NCBI GenBank assembly: GCA_028284065.1
Contig: JANQSJ010000004.1
Span: 1-64,000, forward strand
Source of the DNA: Parvularculaceae bacterium
Lineage (GTDB): Bacteria > Pseudomonadota > Alphaproteobacteria > Caulobacterales > Parvularculaceae
DNA: 64,000 nt
Direction: 5' to 3'
Part shown: one piece after another, positions 25,851-33,695 of the stretch
Numbering within the stretch: position 1 is the stretch's first letter
Layout of the letters: the number at the start of each line of letters is the position of its first letter
Translations under genes and position numbers: made by a program
The notes under the pieces: generated by a model
What the model saw: the letters and a program-made list of their open reading frames with translations, nothing else
Database searches by the model: none
What the model was told of the DNA's origin: nothing

Positions 25851-26651
25851 TCAGAAGCTCAAGCCCACATTCAGTTTATAGAAATCGCCGGGACTGTTCT
25901 CCTGAATTTCCGCGCCGCCCGTGAAGCGCGCGAAGAAGCCTTCCGGCAGGCTGAACTGAACATAGGCGCCTGCCCACTCATACGTTACGCCAGTTGCGCC
26001 GCCGGGATAGGTGTTGCGCGAGTTTTGCAGCAGTTCATAGTGGCCGCCGGCGGAGAAGTACTTCCCGAACTTGTATCCGCCGTTCACCCACATGTGCAGA
26101 AAGTCCAGCGCCGCATCGCCCTGACGCTGACGGGCGGCGGCGTAGTACCCGGTGTATAGCTCCCCCTCCAGCTTTTCCCCGCTGTAGTTGACCGTAATGC
26201 TTGGCACAATTCCGTCCGCAAACCGCGCGCCGACCACGTCGCCGTCCGCGTTGATTTCGCCGCCGGACAGCAGCGAACCGTTGGTCAGCCCAACCTGCGG
26301 CTTGACCAGGAGATCGCCATCAAGAAAATGGAAGTTGGCCCCGACGCCGAATTCTGTCCACAGATCATCCCCCGTATTGCCTTCATTTAGGCCGAATGAA
26401 GGCCGCGTCCAAAGGATGCCGTAGAAAGAAAAGTCTATGTTGTCCTTAACCGGGATGAGGCCATTGAACGCCGGATAGAATCCGAAAAACGAATCCTGAT
26501 TGAGCGTGACGGTATAAGAATTGCCGCGCCCGAATTTCTCTTGCTCCGGCCCGGCCGCTTCCACTTGCGCAAACGCCACGGTCGCCGTGAGCGGCCCGGC
26601 GAGACTTACTGCTAGTCCGCTTAGGCGGGCAATTTTTGATGTCTGTCGCAC
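25851..26651 (-). CDS. Secreted, probably outer-membrane beta-barrel protein
   Basis: About 266 residues from a GTG at 26651, which has a textbook GAGGAG 7 bases upstream; an in-frame ATG at 26666 would add five residues and lacks a ribosome site. Signal peptide to about residue 28 (TVAFAQ). The mature part alternates polar and aromatic residues (DSFFGFYPAFNGL, DFSFYGILWTRPSF, LWTEFGVGANFHFLDGDLLVKPQVGL) and ends in a Phe-terminated strand (FYKLNVGLSF), as expected of a barrel of 10-12 strands. Probably a porin-like or DUF6733-type protein; substrate unknown. Confidence 0.8.
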   Translation of the reverse strand: MRQTSKIARLSGLAVSLAGPLTATVAFAQVEAAGPEQEKFGRGNSYTVTLNQDSFFGFYPAFNGLIPVKDNIDFSFYGILWTRPSFGLNEGNTGDDLWTEFGVGANFHFLDGDLLVKPQVGLTNGSLLSGGEINADGDVVGARFADGIVPSITVNYSGEKLEGELYTGYYAAARQRQGDAALDFLHMWVNGGYKFGKYFSAGGHYELLQNSRNTYPGGATGVTYEWAGAYVQFSLPEGFFARFTGGAEIQENSPGDFYKLNVGLSF

Positions 26652-27002
26652 GTCGAGACTCCTCATTCTTGAGCGTTGAGCGTCCCTTCACATGCGGCGT
26701 TTCTTTCCCTTTATCTTTACATACCGAATTGCCCGCACTCCTTACCCTGGGGGTAAATTGAGGGCGCGATGCATTAAGGCGCATCACGCCTATCTCAAAA
26801 AGCCGACAAGCGTATGCTGCGACTGCGTTTAATATTTAGGATAATATGCCAGCTTTGCGATTCGGATAGAGTATTATCGCGCATTCGGCGAGAAAATTAG
26901 AAAAAGCAGCGGAGTTGTGGCAAAAGTGACACAAACCCTAGTCGCGGAATCGGGCGCGCGCATTGCGAATTCTAATGTAAAAAAGGCGTAGGCGGAGGAA
27001 AA
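26652..27002. other. 351-bp AT-richer upstream region of the beta-barrel gene
   Basis: No gene seen. It contains TTACCC-TGG-GGGTAA (26742-26756, perfect 6-bp arms) about 90 bp before the barrel gene start and GATGC-N8-GCATC near 26769-26786, both candidate regulator sites. The right part is AT-rich (TTTAATATTTAGGATAATATG near 26829), the kind of sequence in which promoters lie. It is tail-to-back with the leftward nucleoside transporter, whose stop is at 27003. Confidence 0.45.
26742..26756. promoter_or_regulatory. Candidate operator upstream of beta-barrel gene
   Basis: Perfect inverted repeat TTACCC-TGG-GGGTAA about 86-100 bp upstream of the GTG start of the beta-barrel gene. No T-run, no adjacent regulator gene. 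Confidence 0.35.
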
Positions 27003-28289
27003 TCAGCCACCCCAGACGAGGCCGATGACGGCGCCGCTCATCAGCGTCGCAAGCGTCCCGGAAATCAGCGCCTTCGGTCCGAGGTCAAGGACATCTTTGC
27101 GCCGCTCCGGGGCGATCGCTGTCAGGCCGCCGACGATGATTCCAAGACTGCCGAAGCTGGCGAACCCGCACATTGCGTAGATCATGATCAGCTCCGTCCG
27201 CTCGCTGAAGACGCCGTCCGGCGTCTGCGCCAAGGAGACATAGGCGATAAGTTCATTAAGCGCCGTCTTCTCGCCCATGAGCGCGCCAGCCGCGAGCGCC
27301 TCGGAAGCGGGGACGCCGGCGAGCCATACCAGCGGCGCGAACGCATAGCCGAACATGCGCTCCAGGGTGATCGCCCCGCCGCCGACCTCGCCGAGGGCCG
27401 AAAGGCAGATATTGATGAGCGCGGCCATTGCGACGAAGCAGATAAGGCATGCGACAATGTTGAGGTACAGCTTTAGGCCCTCGGTTACGCCGCTCATAAA
27501 CGCGTCCATCGCGCCATCATATTTGAGATCGTCGCCGGCCGCCGCGTCTGTCGGCGTTTCGTCGGGAGCGGGAGGCACGATGATCCGGGCCATGAGAATA
27601 GCCGAGGCGGCGGAGATAATCGAAGCGACGAGCACATGTCCGAGGGCGGACGGCGAAACTGGGCCGAGAATGATCGAGTAGAGCACCATCACCGAGCCCG
27701 CCACCGTGGCGAGCCCGCCCGTCATCACCACGAAAAACTCGCTGCGCGACAGCTTTTTGAGATAAGCGCGAATCAATAGCGGCGCCTCCGTCTGGCCCAT
27801 AAGGACGTTAGCTGCGGTGGCGAGCGAAACCGCCCCGCCGACCCCGAACGCGCGTTCAAGGACGACCGCGAACGCGCCGACGACCAGCCTCAATACGCCA
27901 AAATGCCAGAGCAGCGCGGACAGCGCGGAGATGAAAATAACCAGGGGCAGGCCCTGAAAGCCGAGGATGAAGAGCGCCCCTTCATTCGTCGCTTCAAACG
28001 GAGCGTCGCCGCCGCCCAGATAGCCGAAGACGAAGGATGCGCCGGCATTCGCCGCCGCCTGAAGGGCCTCCACAACGACGTTCAGATAAGCGAGGCCGTC
28101 GCGCGCGCCGGGCGTGAACAGGAGCGCGGACGCGGCGACGAACTGGAACGCCGTTGCGCCGATCGCCATCCGGACAGGAAAGCGCGACCGGTCTTCGGAG
28201 AAGCCCCAGGCGATTGCGCAGAATGCGACGAGGCCGAGAGCGCTTTGCAGTCGAAGGCCGGCGTCTCCGGCGGCGAGATAAGAAGTCAT
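27003..28289 (-). CDS. Concentrative nucleoside transporter (NupC/CNT family)
   Basis: A 428-residue inner-membrane H+ or Na+ nucleoside symporter. Family marks are the EGALFILGFQGLPLVIFISALSALLWHFGVL start of the core, LATAANVLMGQTEAPLLIRAYL with the nucleoside-binding Gln-Thr-Glu, VMTGGLATVAGSVMVLYSIIL, and the C-terminal ALNELIAYVSL...IMIYAMCGFASFGSLGIIVGGLTAIAPERR. A cytosolic linker around residues 230-260 is Asp/Ala-rich. Monocistronic. Confidence 0.95.
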   Translation of the reverse strand: MTSYLAAGDAGLRLQSALGLVAFCAIAWGFSEDRSRFPVRMAIGATAFQFVAASALLFTPGARDGLAYLNVVVEALQAAANAGASFVFGYLGGGDAPFEATNEGALFILGFQGLPLVIFISALSALLWHFGVLRLVVGAFAVVLERAFGVGGAVSLATAANVLMGQTEAPLLIRAYLKKLSRSEFFVVMTGGLATVAGSVMVLYSIILGPVSPSALGHVLVASIISAASAILMARIIVPPAPDETPTDAAAGDDLKYDGAMDAFMSGVTEGLKLYLNIVACLICFVAMAALINICLSALGEVGGGAITLERMFGYAFAPLVWLAGVPASEALAAGALMGEKTALNELIAYVSLAQTPDGVFSERTELIMIYAMCGFASFGSLGIIVGGLTAIAPERRKDVLDLGPKALISGTLATLMSGAVIGLVWGG

Positions 28290-28552
28290 CGACGCGCACT
28301 GTCGGCTGTTTCGCGCCCGGCTCCAATGCTTTGGGCGTTGCGCGTAGACCGCGGCCGCCGCGCGATTGGCCGCGCCGCGGGCGCTTATTGCCGGAGGCGG
28401 CGTTTTCTCCTAAACCCCCCACCTCAGCATCCGGAGGCGAGCCGGATAGGGCGGCGCTTTTGGGCGCAAGTCCGAGACACCGATGAAGGCGACACGCAAG
28501 TAGCCAAGATAGGACTTAAGTGCCTCGCGCAGAAAGTCGCGGCGACACTTCC

Positions 28553-28629
28553 GATCCCGTAGCTCAGTTGGATAGAGCGCCAGATTCCGAATCTGGAGGT
28601 CGCAGGTTCGAATCCTGCCGGGATCGCCA
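28553..28629 (+). tRNA. tRNA-Arg (anticodon CCG)
   Basis: Full cloverleaf: acceptor GATCCCG pairs with CGGGATC; D-arm TAGCTCAGTTGGATAGAGCG; anticodon stem CCAGA/TCTGG around loop TTCCGAA, giving anticodon CCG (codon CGG); T-arm GCAGGTTCGAATCCTGC; discriminator G; encoded CCA (28627-28629). The stretch to its right is gene-poor, so the site could have been used for integration, but no att repeat was found. Confidence 0.98.
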
Positions 28630-29115
28630 CCACGGGCTCCAATATCGTCGTTTCGTATTCAACACAGTCCTCTGACGACGCGCTTCCCGAAACTGGGCCA
28701 TTCAAACCTGGATTTCTCCAACTGTGTCGCCTCTTCAAGCGAAAGGAGAGGTCGACGAAGAGACTGAAATCTTCGGATGCGCCGCCACCTCTTATGTAAG
28801 TATCGCGGATTTCCTGGATGAAGGCTGGCTTGATCGGATCCCCAAAGTTTGCAGTCCAGATCAATGGGCATAGGCGTAACCGGAGCCGGTGGCTGCGACG
28901 CCAGGAAGGCGTACGGACGACCGCTATTGGCGCATCGTTGCGCTACTTCGACAAAGGCCGACGCCTTCCGGGGGCGTTCAATATATCGATGCGCAGCAAC
29001 TCGTCGCCCAGTTGACCGACAAAGCTCGCATGATAGCGGTTTGCTTGAGTGGTTAGCAGACTGAGTGACGGCGCGCCCATCTGGCGGCCGGCGGCGCAAT
29101 CGCCGCCGGCGTTGA
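28630..29115. other. Gene-poor, apparently decayed stretch next to tRNA-Arg
   Basis: About 490 bp without a supportable gene. Open frames exist on both strands but none has a ribosome site, a sensible start or a recognisable domain, and amino-acid composition is shadow-like (Arg/Ser/Pro-rich). It may be a remnant of genes lost beside the tRNA. No direct repeat of the tRNA 3' end was seen. Confidence 0.45.
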
Positions 29116-29220
29116 TTATTTGAGGTTCGTTTTTGACAAGGAGATGAGTTCGGAAACCGCCAACAATAGCGGTATGCCCAGGATCAGAAGGTTCAGGGTT
29201 GGAACGACATCCGTAAGCAC
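29116..29220 (-). CDS. 34-aa single-helix membrane peptide
   Basis: Starts at GTG (29218-29220) with a strong GGAGG 6 bases before it, and reads MLTDVVPTLNLLILG, IPLLLAVSEL, then ISLSKTNLK and stop (TAA, 29116-29118). One hydrophobic helix (about residues 7-27) with a short polar tail. Too short for usual gene callers. Two copies of a recurring GTTGYCGCAWT-type motif lie within 150 bp upstream. No family recognised; a regulatory or assembly micropeptide of the inner membrane is inference. Confidence 0.65.
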   Translation of the reverse strand: MLTDVVPTLNLLILGIPLLLAVSELISLSKTNLK

Positions 29221-29534
29221 TTCAAGCCTCCATTAGTTTCGACATTGCTGCTACGAAGGCTTTCCGGATTTAGGCGTCAGGCAGGTTGCCGCATTGCGGC
29301 AATCGTTCTTCGGGAAAATCGCCGCTTAAGTGATCCGCTAACGGATTGCGGCGCGTTGTCGCAATATCGGCTCGCGCGGAACATGCGTGTAAGGATGGCC
29401 GTACTTGTTGGTCCGGGCGCGCTTTTCGCCCTGCTCGCCGAGCGTTGAAAGGGGGCGGCTGGCCGCTGACCGCGAATATTGTCCGCCAATAGTGAAGTCG
29501 CCGATCACAGGATCAGCCCTACGGGCGCCTGATG
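29221..29534. other. Upstream region of the 34-aa peptide
   Basis: About 310 bp with no other gene. It contains the perfect inverted repeat TTGCCGC-ATT-GCGGCAA (29286-29302), ATCCG-CTAA-CGGAT near 29335, and GCGTTGTCGCAAT (29353-29365). The first and last share their core with sites at 7612-7627 and 60809-60823, so this looks like a regulated leader. Confidence 0.5.
29285..29302. promoter_or_regulatory. Recurring motif GTTGCCGCATTGC, palindromic copy
   Basis: GTTGCCGCATTGCGGCAA: 7-bp arms TTGCCGC/GCGGCAA around ATT, about 65-82 bp upstream of the GTG of the 34-aa peptide. A second related site, GCGTTGTCGCAAT, is at 29353-29365. Confidence 0.5.
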
Positions 29535-30296
29535 CTACTTTATCGGCAGCCAATACGGCGTCTTGCGCTTGTAGAAATCGAAACGCGCCCCATACAGCTG
29601 ATGAAATCTACGCTCCTTTAGGCGCGGGCCAAAATAACAGTAGGCGGACCAAATTGACGCCAGAGCGATCTTGTCCAATGTCCAGATTGGACCTGTCCAT
29701 AAAGCGAGCGCAAAGGCGAGATAAATCGGTTGTCGGACGAACTTGAACAGGCCTGTCTCCGGCATGTCCGGAAATTTAGGCCTGCCGCCCTTGTAAAGGG
29801 CGAGCCAGCCGAGAGCGCCGGTCTGCAATTGGATGCCGGCATCCCATGCCGCCTTCGCGAGAAGCGCCCAGCTGCCGGCGAAGGCGACAAGATGAAGCGC
29901 CAACGCAGCGCCCTCCGGACGCCAGAGAAGAACCCCGCTTGGCGACCAGAAAATGAATACGAGGATAAGCTGCAACGAAGCGATGAGCGCGTACGTCGTC
30001 GTCGCGAGCGTTTCGCCGCACCCATGCGGAGCAAAGCGTGCGAGCAATGCCCGGCCGCGTTTCGTGAGCAACCATGAATGCAGCGTCGGGAATTGAGCCA
30101 GCAGGATGACATTTGCGGCAATTGCAAGCGGGCCTTGGAACGGCCCAATGGCGTAGGTAAGGCCGGTTCCGACGCTCGCCGCCATCACGGCGCCGGCAAG
30201 CGCGAAAGCGCCGTGGCACGCAAGGCCGTAGACGATCGCAACGCCGCGTCGGTGACGGGCAGGGTGCGTCATGAGGTCAGAGGTAGGGTTCGTCAT
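29535..30296 (-). CDS. ICMT/MddA-like membrane methyltransferase family protein
   Basis: About 253 residues with five or six membrane helices. The C-terminal third carries the isoprenylcysteine/phospholipid methyltransferase-type signature: FKFVRQPIYLAFALALWTGP, then a helix, then LKERRFHQLYGARFDFYKRKTPYWLP, equivalent to the R-H/Q-P...E-R...YG..Y..Y pattern that binds S-adenosylmethionine. Family members methylate isoprenylcysteine, phospholipids or methanethiol (MddA); which applies here is not clear. The ATG at 30296 has a GGAA at good spacing. A TTG at 30314 also opens the frame. Confidence 0.75.
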   Translation of the reverse strand: MTNPTSDLMTHPARHRRGVAIVYGLACHGAFALAGAVMAASVGTGLTYAIGPFQGPLAIAANVILLAQFPTLHSWLLTKRGRALLARFAPHGCGETLATTTYALIASLQLILVFIFWSPSGVLLWRPEGAALALHLVAFAGSWALLAKAAWDAGIQLQTGALGWLALYKGGRPKFPDMPETGLFKFVRQPIYLAFALALWTGPIWTLDKIALASIWSAYCYFGPRLKERRFHQLYGARFDFYKRKTPYWLPIK

Positions 30297-30407
30297 CTCA
30301 GAATTCCGGTGCAAGACGCACTACGTCTCACCCCTCAGATGGATGCGTTTTACGAAGGGGCGCGGCGCTCCGTCGCAGAATGACAGTCCGCGCGCCTAGA
30401 TACTCCT

Positions 30408-30671
30408 TTAATCCCAACCAAATTGCGGGCCCCCTCGCAAAGCCGTTTGCCGCCTCTTCGCGCGCCGGAACGCCGAAAGGGCCAGTCCGCGAAGGCCGCC
30501 GCCAGTGAACAGTCCGAATACATCGTCGTGGTCGTTGTGACCGTCGTGTTGCGCCGTTAGGTCGATGCGCGCGACGTGCAGGGCGTTTTCGTCCGGCGTG
30601 AGGGTGGGCGCGCACTCCAACGCCTGAATATTGATTTCGGCGAACGCCTGCTCAGCGCCCAGCGGCCGCAT
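30408..30671 (-). CDS. Hypothetical protein divergent from the Fe-type TonB receptor
   Basis: An 87-residue frame from ATG 30671. Composition is protein-like: EQAFAEINIQALECAPTLTP, then a His/Asp cluster HDGHNDHDD (possible metal ligands) and a Gly-rich hydrophobic stretch ending in basic residues (FGLFTGGGLRGLALSAFRRAKRR). The reading frame stays open and protein-like for about 17 codons before the ATG, with no usual start, so it may be an N-terminally truncated remnant. It shares the intergenic Fur-like site with the receptor gene. Family unrecognised. Confidence 0.4.
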   Translation of the reverse strand: MRPLGAEQAFAEINIQALECAPTLTPDENALHVARIDLTAQHDGHNDHDDVFGLFTGGGLRGLALSAFRRAKRRQTALRGGPQFGWD

Positions 30672-30720
30672 GCTCGCGCCGATCTCATCCAGAAGCGCAC
30701 GCAGGATATGTGCGGCGCAT

Positions 30721-30758
30721 TTGACTCAGATCAAAAATGCAAACGATTATCATGAGCA
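30721..30758 (+). promoter_or_regulatory. Promoter overlapped by a Fur-like iron box
   Basis: TTGACT (30721-30726) and GATTAT (30745-30750), 18 bp apart, form a plausible sigma-70 promoter for the TonB receptor. Overlapping the -10 at 30738-30758 is an imperfect palindrome with ends TGCAAA and GAGCA around CGATTATCAT, close to the TGCAAatgATTaTCA form of the alphaproteobacterial Fur box. Iron repression of the receptor is therefore likely. Confidence 0.65.
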
Positions 30759-30812
30759 TATTTTCGTCGTAGCGCCTGGCTTATGTCCCAGGCTCGCGCA
30801 CGGGGGCCGAGA

Positions 30813-33047
30813 ATGCTGATCAGAACACGCACGATGCAGAAGGTTGCGCGCAATGCCGGCGTCGTCACGATGCTCATGGGGGGCGCGGCGCTACCGGCGA
30901 TCGCGCAGGAGGGGCGCTCGGCGCTGGCGGTTGACGAAATCGTGGTGTTTGGCGAGCGGCCCTCGCTCACAAATGACCCGACCGACCTATCTCGCGCCCG
31001 TCTCACCGAAATTCCCGGCGCCACGAGCGTTATCGGTCCCGACGAGCGTTTCGGGGAGGCGAACCGTTCGATCGCCGACGCGATCGGGGGAACGCCAGGG
31101 GTCATCGTCCAGCCCTTCTTTGGCGGCAACGACCAGCCGCGCATTCAAATGCGGGGGTCGGGCCTGCAACAGAACCCGACGCAGCGCGGGGTTCTTCTGT
31201 TGCAGGACGGCTTGCCGCTGAGCCGCGCAGACGGCTCCTACATTGTTGCAAGCCTGGAGCCCGACGCCAGCAACACGATCGAGATCTATCGCGGCGCGAC
31301 AGGCGCGCGCGTGGGCGGCGCCACGCTCGGCGGCGCGGTCAATTTTATCTCGCTTACCGGACGCGACGCCCAGGACGCGCGGCTTTCAATTGAGGGCGGC
31401 AGTTTTGGAACCGTTTCCGGCCGCGCGTCCGCTGGCGGACAAATCGGCGACTTCGACGTCCGAGCGACAGTCGTCAGTAGCCGGAGCGATGGATTCCGCG
31501 AACCCTTCAACAGCTCAGACCGGACCGCTGCGCTCATCAACGCGGGCTATCGCATAACCGATAAACTCGAAGCGCGGTTTTACGTTGATTACGTCGATCT
31601 CGGCTTCGACGTCGCCGGCCCGATAACTGCGGAGGCGCTAGAGAGCGATCCCCGGAGCGTTCACCCTGGCCCCACCGTTACGCCGAACCCGGGCGGAATG
31701 CCGCCTTTCCTCGTCTCTGCGCCAGGCCCGAATGTCCCGCGCGATCAGCCCCGCCGAGACGCGGAAAAGCTTCGGCTCAGCGCACGGACGACGTACGTCG
31801 ACGGCCTTGATGAGTTTGACCTTGGTTTCACGTATGCGAATACCGACGAAGCGTTTCGCTTCCCGGTCTCAGCCGGCATCAGGGCGACGGAGGGAAACGA
31901 CTTCGCGATCGATGCGCGGTACACGCGCTACCTGGCGGGCGACTCGGTCGTGCCGGCGATTGAGCTTAGCGCCCACTATATCACCGGCGACCACGAACGC
32001 ACTGTCAACCACAACGCCTTCGGCGCGGCGGGCGACTTGTTCTCCGCAAACGACCTTTCCGCGCAAACGCTAACGCTGAATGCTTCTGGCACGCTCCGGA
32101 TTGCGGAAAGATGGCGCTTTACAGCCGGCCTCAACTACATCTACGCGACGCGGGACAATGACGACGTCTTCGGCGCGCCGACCCGGTCGACCCTTCGCGT
32201 GGGCGGGCCGCCGCCCGGACCGCTTCCCCTTGCCGTTCCGGCGGATGACACGAGCTTCTCGCGAGACTATGACGGCCTCAATCCCAGCGTCAGCCTTAGC
32301 TACGCATGGCGACCGCAGAACATCGCATTCGTTACGCTTGCGCGGAGCTTTGAACCGCCGACCTTCGAAGATTTGCTCGTCCCGACCGGCGGTACGCCAA
32401 ATTCCGGACCGCTCCGCTTTGTCACGACCGATCTTGAGGCGCAGTCCGCCTATACCCTCGAAATTGGAGCGCGCGGATCAGAAGGCCCATTTTCATGGGA
32501 CATTGTTTTTTACCAGGCATGGTTGGACGACGAACTGTTGTCGCTACGCGATGCGACCGGTGTTCCGCTTGGCACCCGGAACGCCGACGAAACGCGGCGC
32601 ACCGGCGTTGAGGTCGGGTTGGGGGCGACTCTGAACAATTGGGCCGCCGCCCGCGTCGCGTACACTTTCCAGAACTTTACGTTCAGGGACGATCCATTTT
32701 TTGGAGACAACAAGCTGGCGGGCGCCCAGCCGCATACGCTCGACGCCCGTATCGATCTGACGCCTATCGAAGGCCTGCGCTTCGGTCCATTGGTCACCTG
32801 GGTGGCGGGAGAGACGCCGGTCGACAATGCGAACACGGTCTTTCGCGACGGTTACGCACTGCTCGGGCTCCAGGCGCGCTACCAGGTTCCAGGCGGACGG
32901 TTCATTCTCTTCGCAGATGCGCGGAACTTGACTGACGAACGCTTCGCCTCGTCGAGCCTCGTCACCGATATCGCAAATCCGACGCAGGCGGCGTTCTTGC
33001 CTGGCGATGGACGCGCCGTTTACGGCGGAATTGAGGTCCGTTTCTGA
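30813..33047 (+). CDS. TonB-dependent receptor, probably iron-siderophore or heme type
   Basis: About 744 residues. The start at 30813 follows a GGGGG element and gives a proper signal peptide (cleavage near PAIAQEG); in-frame ATGs at 30783 and 30837 are alternatives. The plug starts at VDEIVVFGERPS and has IADAIGGTPGVIVQPFFGGNDQPRIQMRGSG and IEIYRGATGARVGGATLGGAVNFIS. The barrel ends in PGDGRAVYGGIEVRF. The overlapping Fur-like box and the DsrE-like and HugZ-like genes downstream point to iron or heme uptake. Confidence 0.93.
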   Translation: MLIRTRTMQKVARNAGVVTMLMGGAALPAIAQEGRSALAVDEIVVFGERPSLTNDPTDLSRARLTEIPGATSVIGPDERFGEANRSIADAIGGTPGVIVQPFFGGNDQPRIQMRGSGLQQNPTQRGVLLLQDGLPLSRADGSYIVASLEPDASNTIEIYRGATGARVGGATLGGAVNFISLTGRDAQDARLSIEGGSFGTVSGRASAGGQIGDFDVRATVVSSRSDGFREPFNSSDRTAALINAGYRITDKLEARFYVDYVDLGFDVAGPITAEALESDPRSVHPGPTVTPNPGGMPPFLVSAPGPNVPRDQPRRDAEKLRLSARTTYVDGLDEFDLGFTYANTDEAFRFPVSAGIRATEGNDFAIDARYTRYLAGDSVVPAIELSAHYITGDHERTVNHNAFGAAGDLFSANDLSAQTLTLNASGTLRIAERWRFTAGLNYIYATRDNDDVFGAPTRSTLRVGGPPPGPLPLAVPADDTSFSRDYDGLNPSVSLSYAWRPQNIAFVTLARSFEPPTFEDLLVPTGGTPNSGPLRFVTTDLEAQSAYTLEIGARGSEGPFSWDIVFYQAWLDDELLSLRDATGVPLGTRNADETRRTGVEVGLGATLNNWAAARVAYTFQNFTFRDDPFFGDNKLAGAQPHTLDARIDLTPIEGLRFGPLVTWVAGETPVDNANTVFRDGYALLGLQARYQVPGGRFILFADARNLTDERFASSSLVTDIANPTQAAFLPGDGRAVYGGIEVRF

Positions 33048-33091
33048 CCAAGCGCCGTCGTCACTTCCTCATCAATCCGGGAGACCCCATC

Positions 33092-33556
33092 ATGCTCAGC
33101 AAACGTCTTCTCACCCCTCTTGCGGCCGCGACAGCGCTTGCGGCGGCGGCTACTGCGCCGGCAATTGCAGAAGAGTCCGCCGAAACCGCGGACGCAAATG
33201 GCGCGCTTGTCATGTTCTTGACCCAGACAGACCCGATGCTGGCCGGGCACGGCCTTCATTTCGCCGGGAGAATGGCGATGGACGGGCGGCCGTCCACAAT
33301 TGTGCTCGTTGGCGAAGCGGGCCGGCTTGCGTTAAATGACTGGACGTCGAATGCGAGCGCAGTAAGCGGCGACGCATTGCAAGAGGACCTCAAAAGGTTC
33401 GTCGACGCTGGCGGGCGCGTTTACATAACGCCGTACACGTTGAATTCGTTTAACGCATCAGCAGATGCCCTGATCGATGGCGTGTCGCTCCCGGACAATC
33501 CAAAGGCGATCCATCACCACATGTTTGAGCCTAACACGCAAATGATTGTCTGGTAG
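33092..33556 (+). CDS. Secreted DsrE/DsrF-like protein
   Basis: A 154-residue protein with a signal peptide (residues 1-26, cleavage after AIA). The mature domain has the DsrE/F alpha-beta fold pattern: VMFLTQTDPMLAGHGLHFAGRMAMDGRPSTIVLVGEAGRLAL, then the ALQEDLKRFVDAGGRVYITPYTLNSF segment. The usual active Cys of DsrE-type sulfurtransferases (position after GGRVYI) is replaced by Thr-Pro-Tyr, so sulfur transfer is doubtful. HHHM near the end could bind metal. It follows the TonB receptor by 44 bp on the same strand, presumably co-transcribed. Confidence 0.8.
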   Translation: MLSKRLLTPLAAATALAAAATAPAIAEESAETADANGALVMFLTQTDPMLAGHGLHFAGRMAMDGRPSTIVLVGEAGRLALNDWTSNASAVSGDALQEDLKRFVDAGGRVYITPYTLNSFNASADALIDGVSLPDNPKAIHHHMFEPNTQMIVW

Positions 33557-33695
33557 CCGCCCCTGAGCGCGACTCTGCAAGCGGCGATGCGAACGGATGG
33601 CGCAGTCTGGAATGCGCGGCCCGCTATGCGGATGACCGGGTGAGCGAGGCGCGCCGAGTGTTGGCTGACGGACTAAAAATTGCCACGCGAATCCA

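Noticed and set aside
28659-29099. 147-aa leftward frame after tRNA-Arg
   Set aside because: No ribosome site, no domain and Arg/Ser-rich shadow composition; treated as part of a gene-poor scar.
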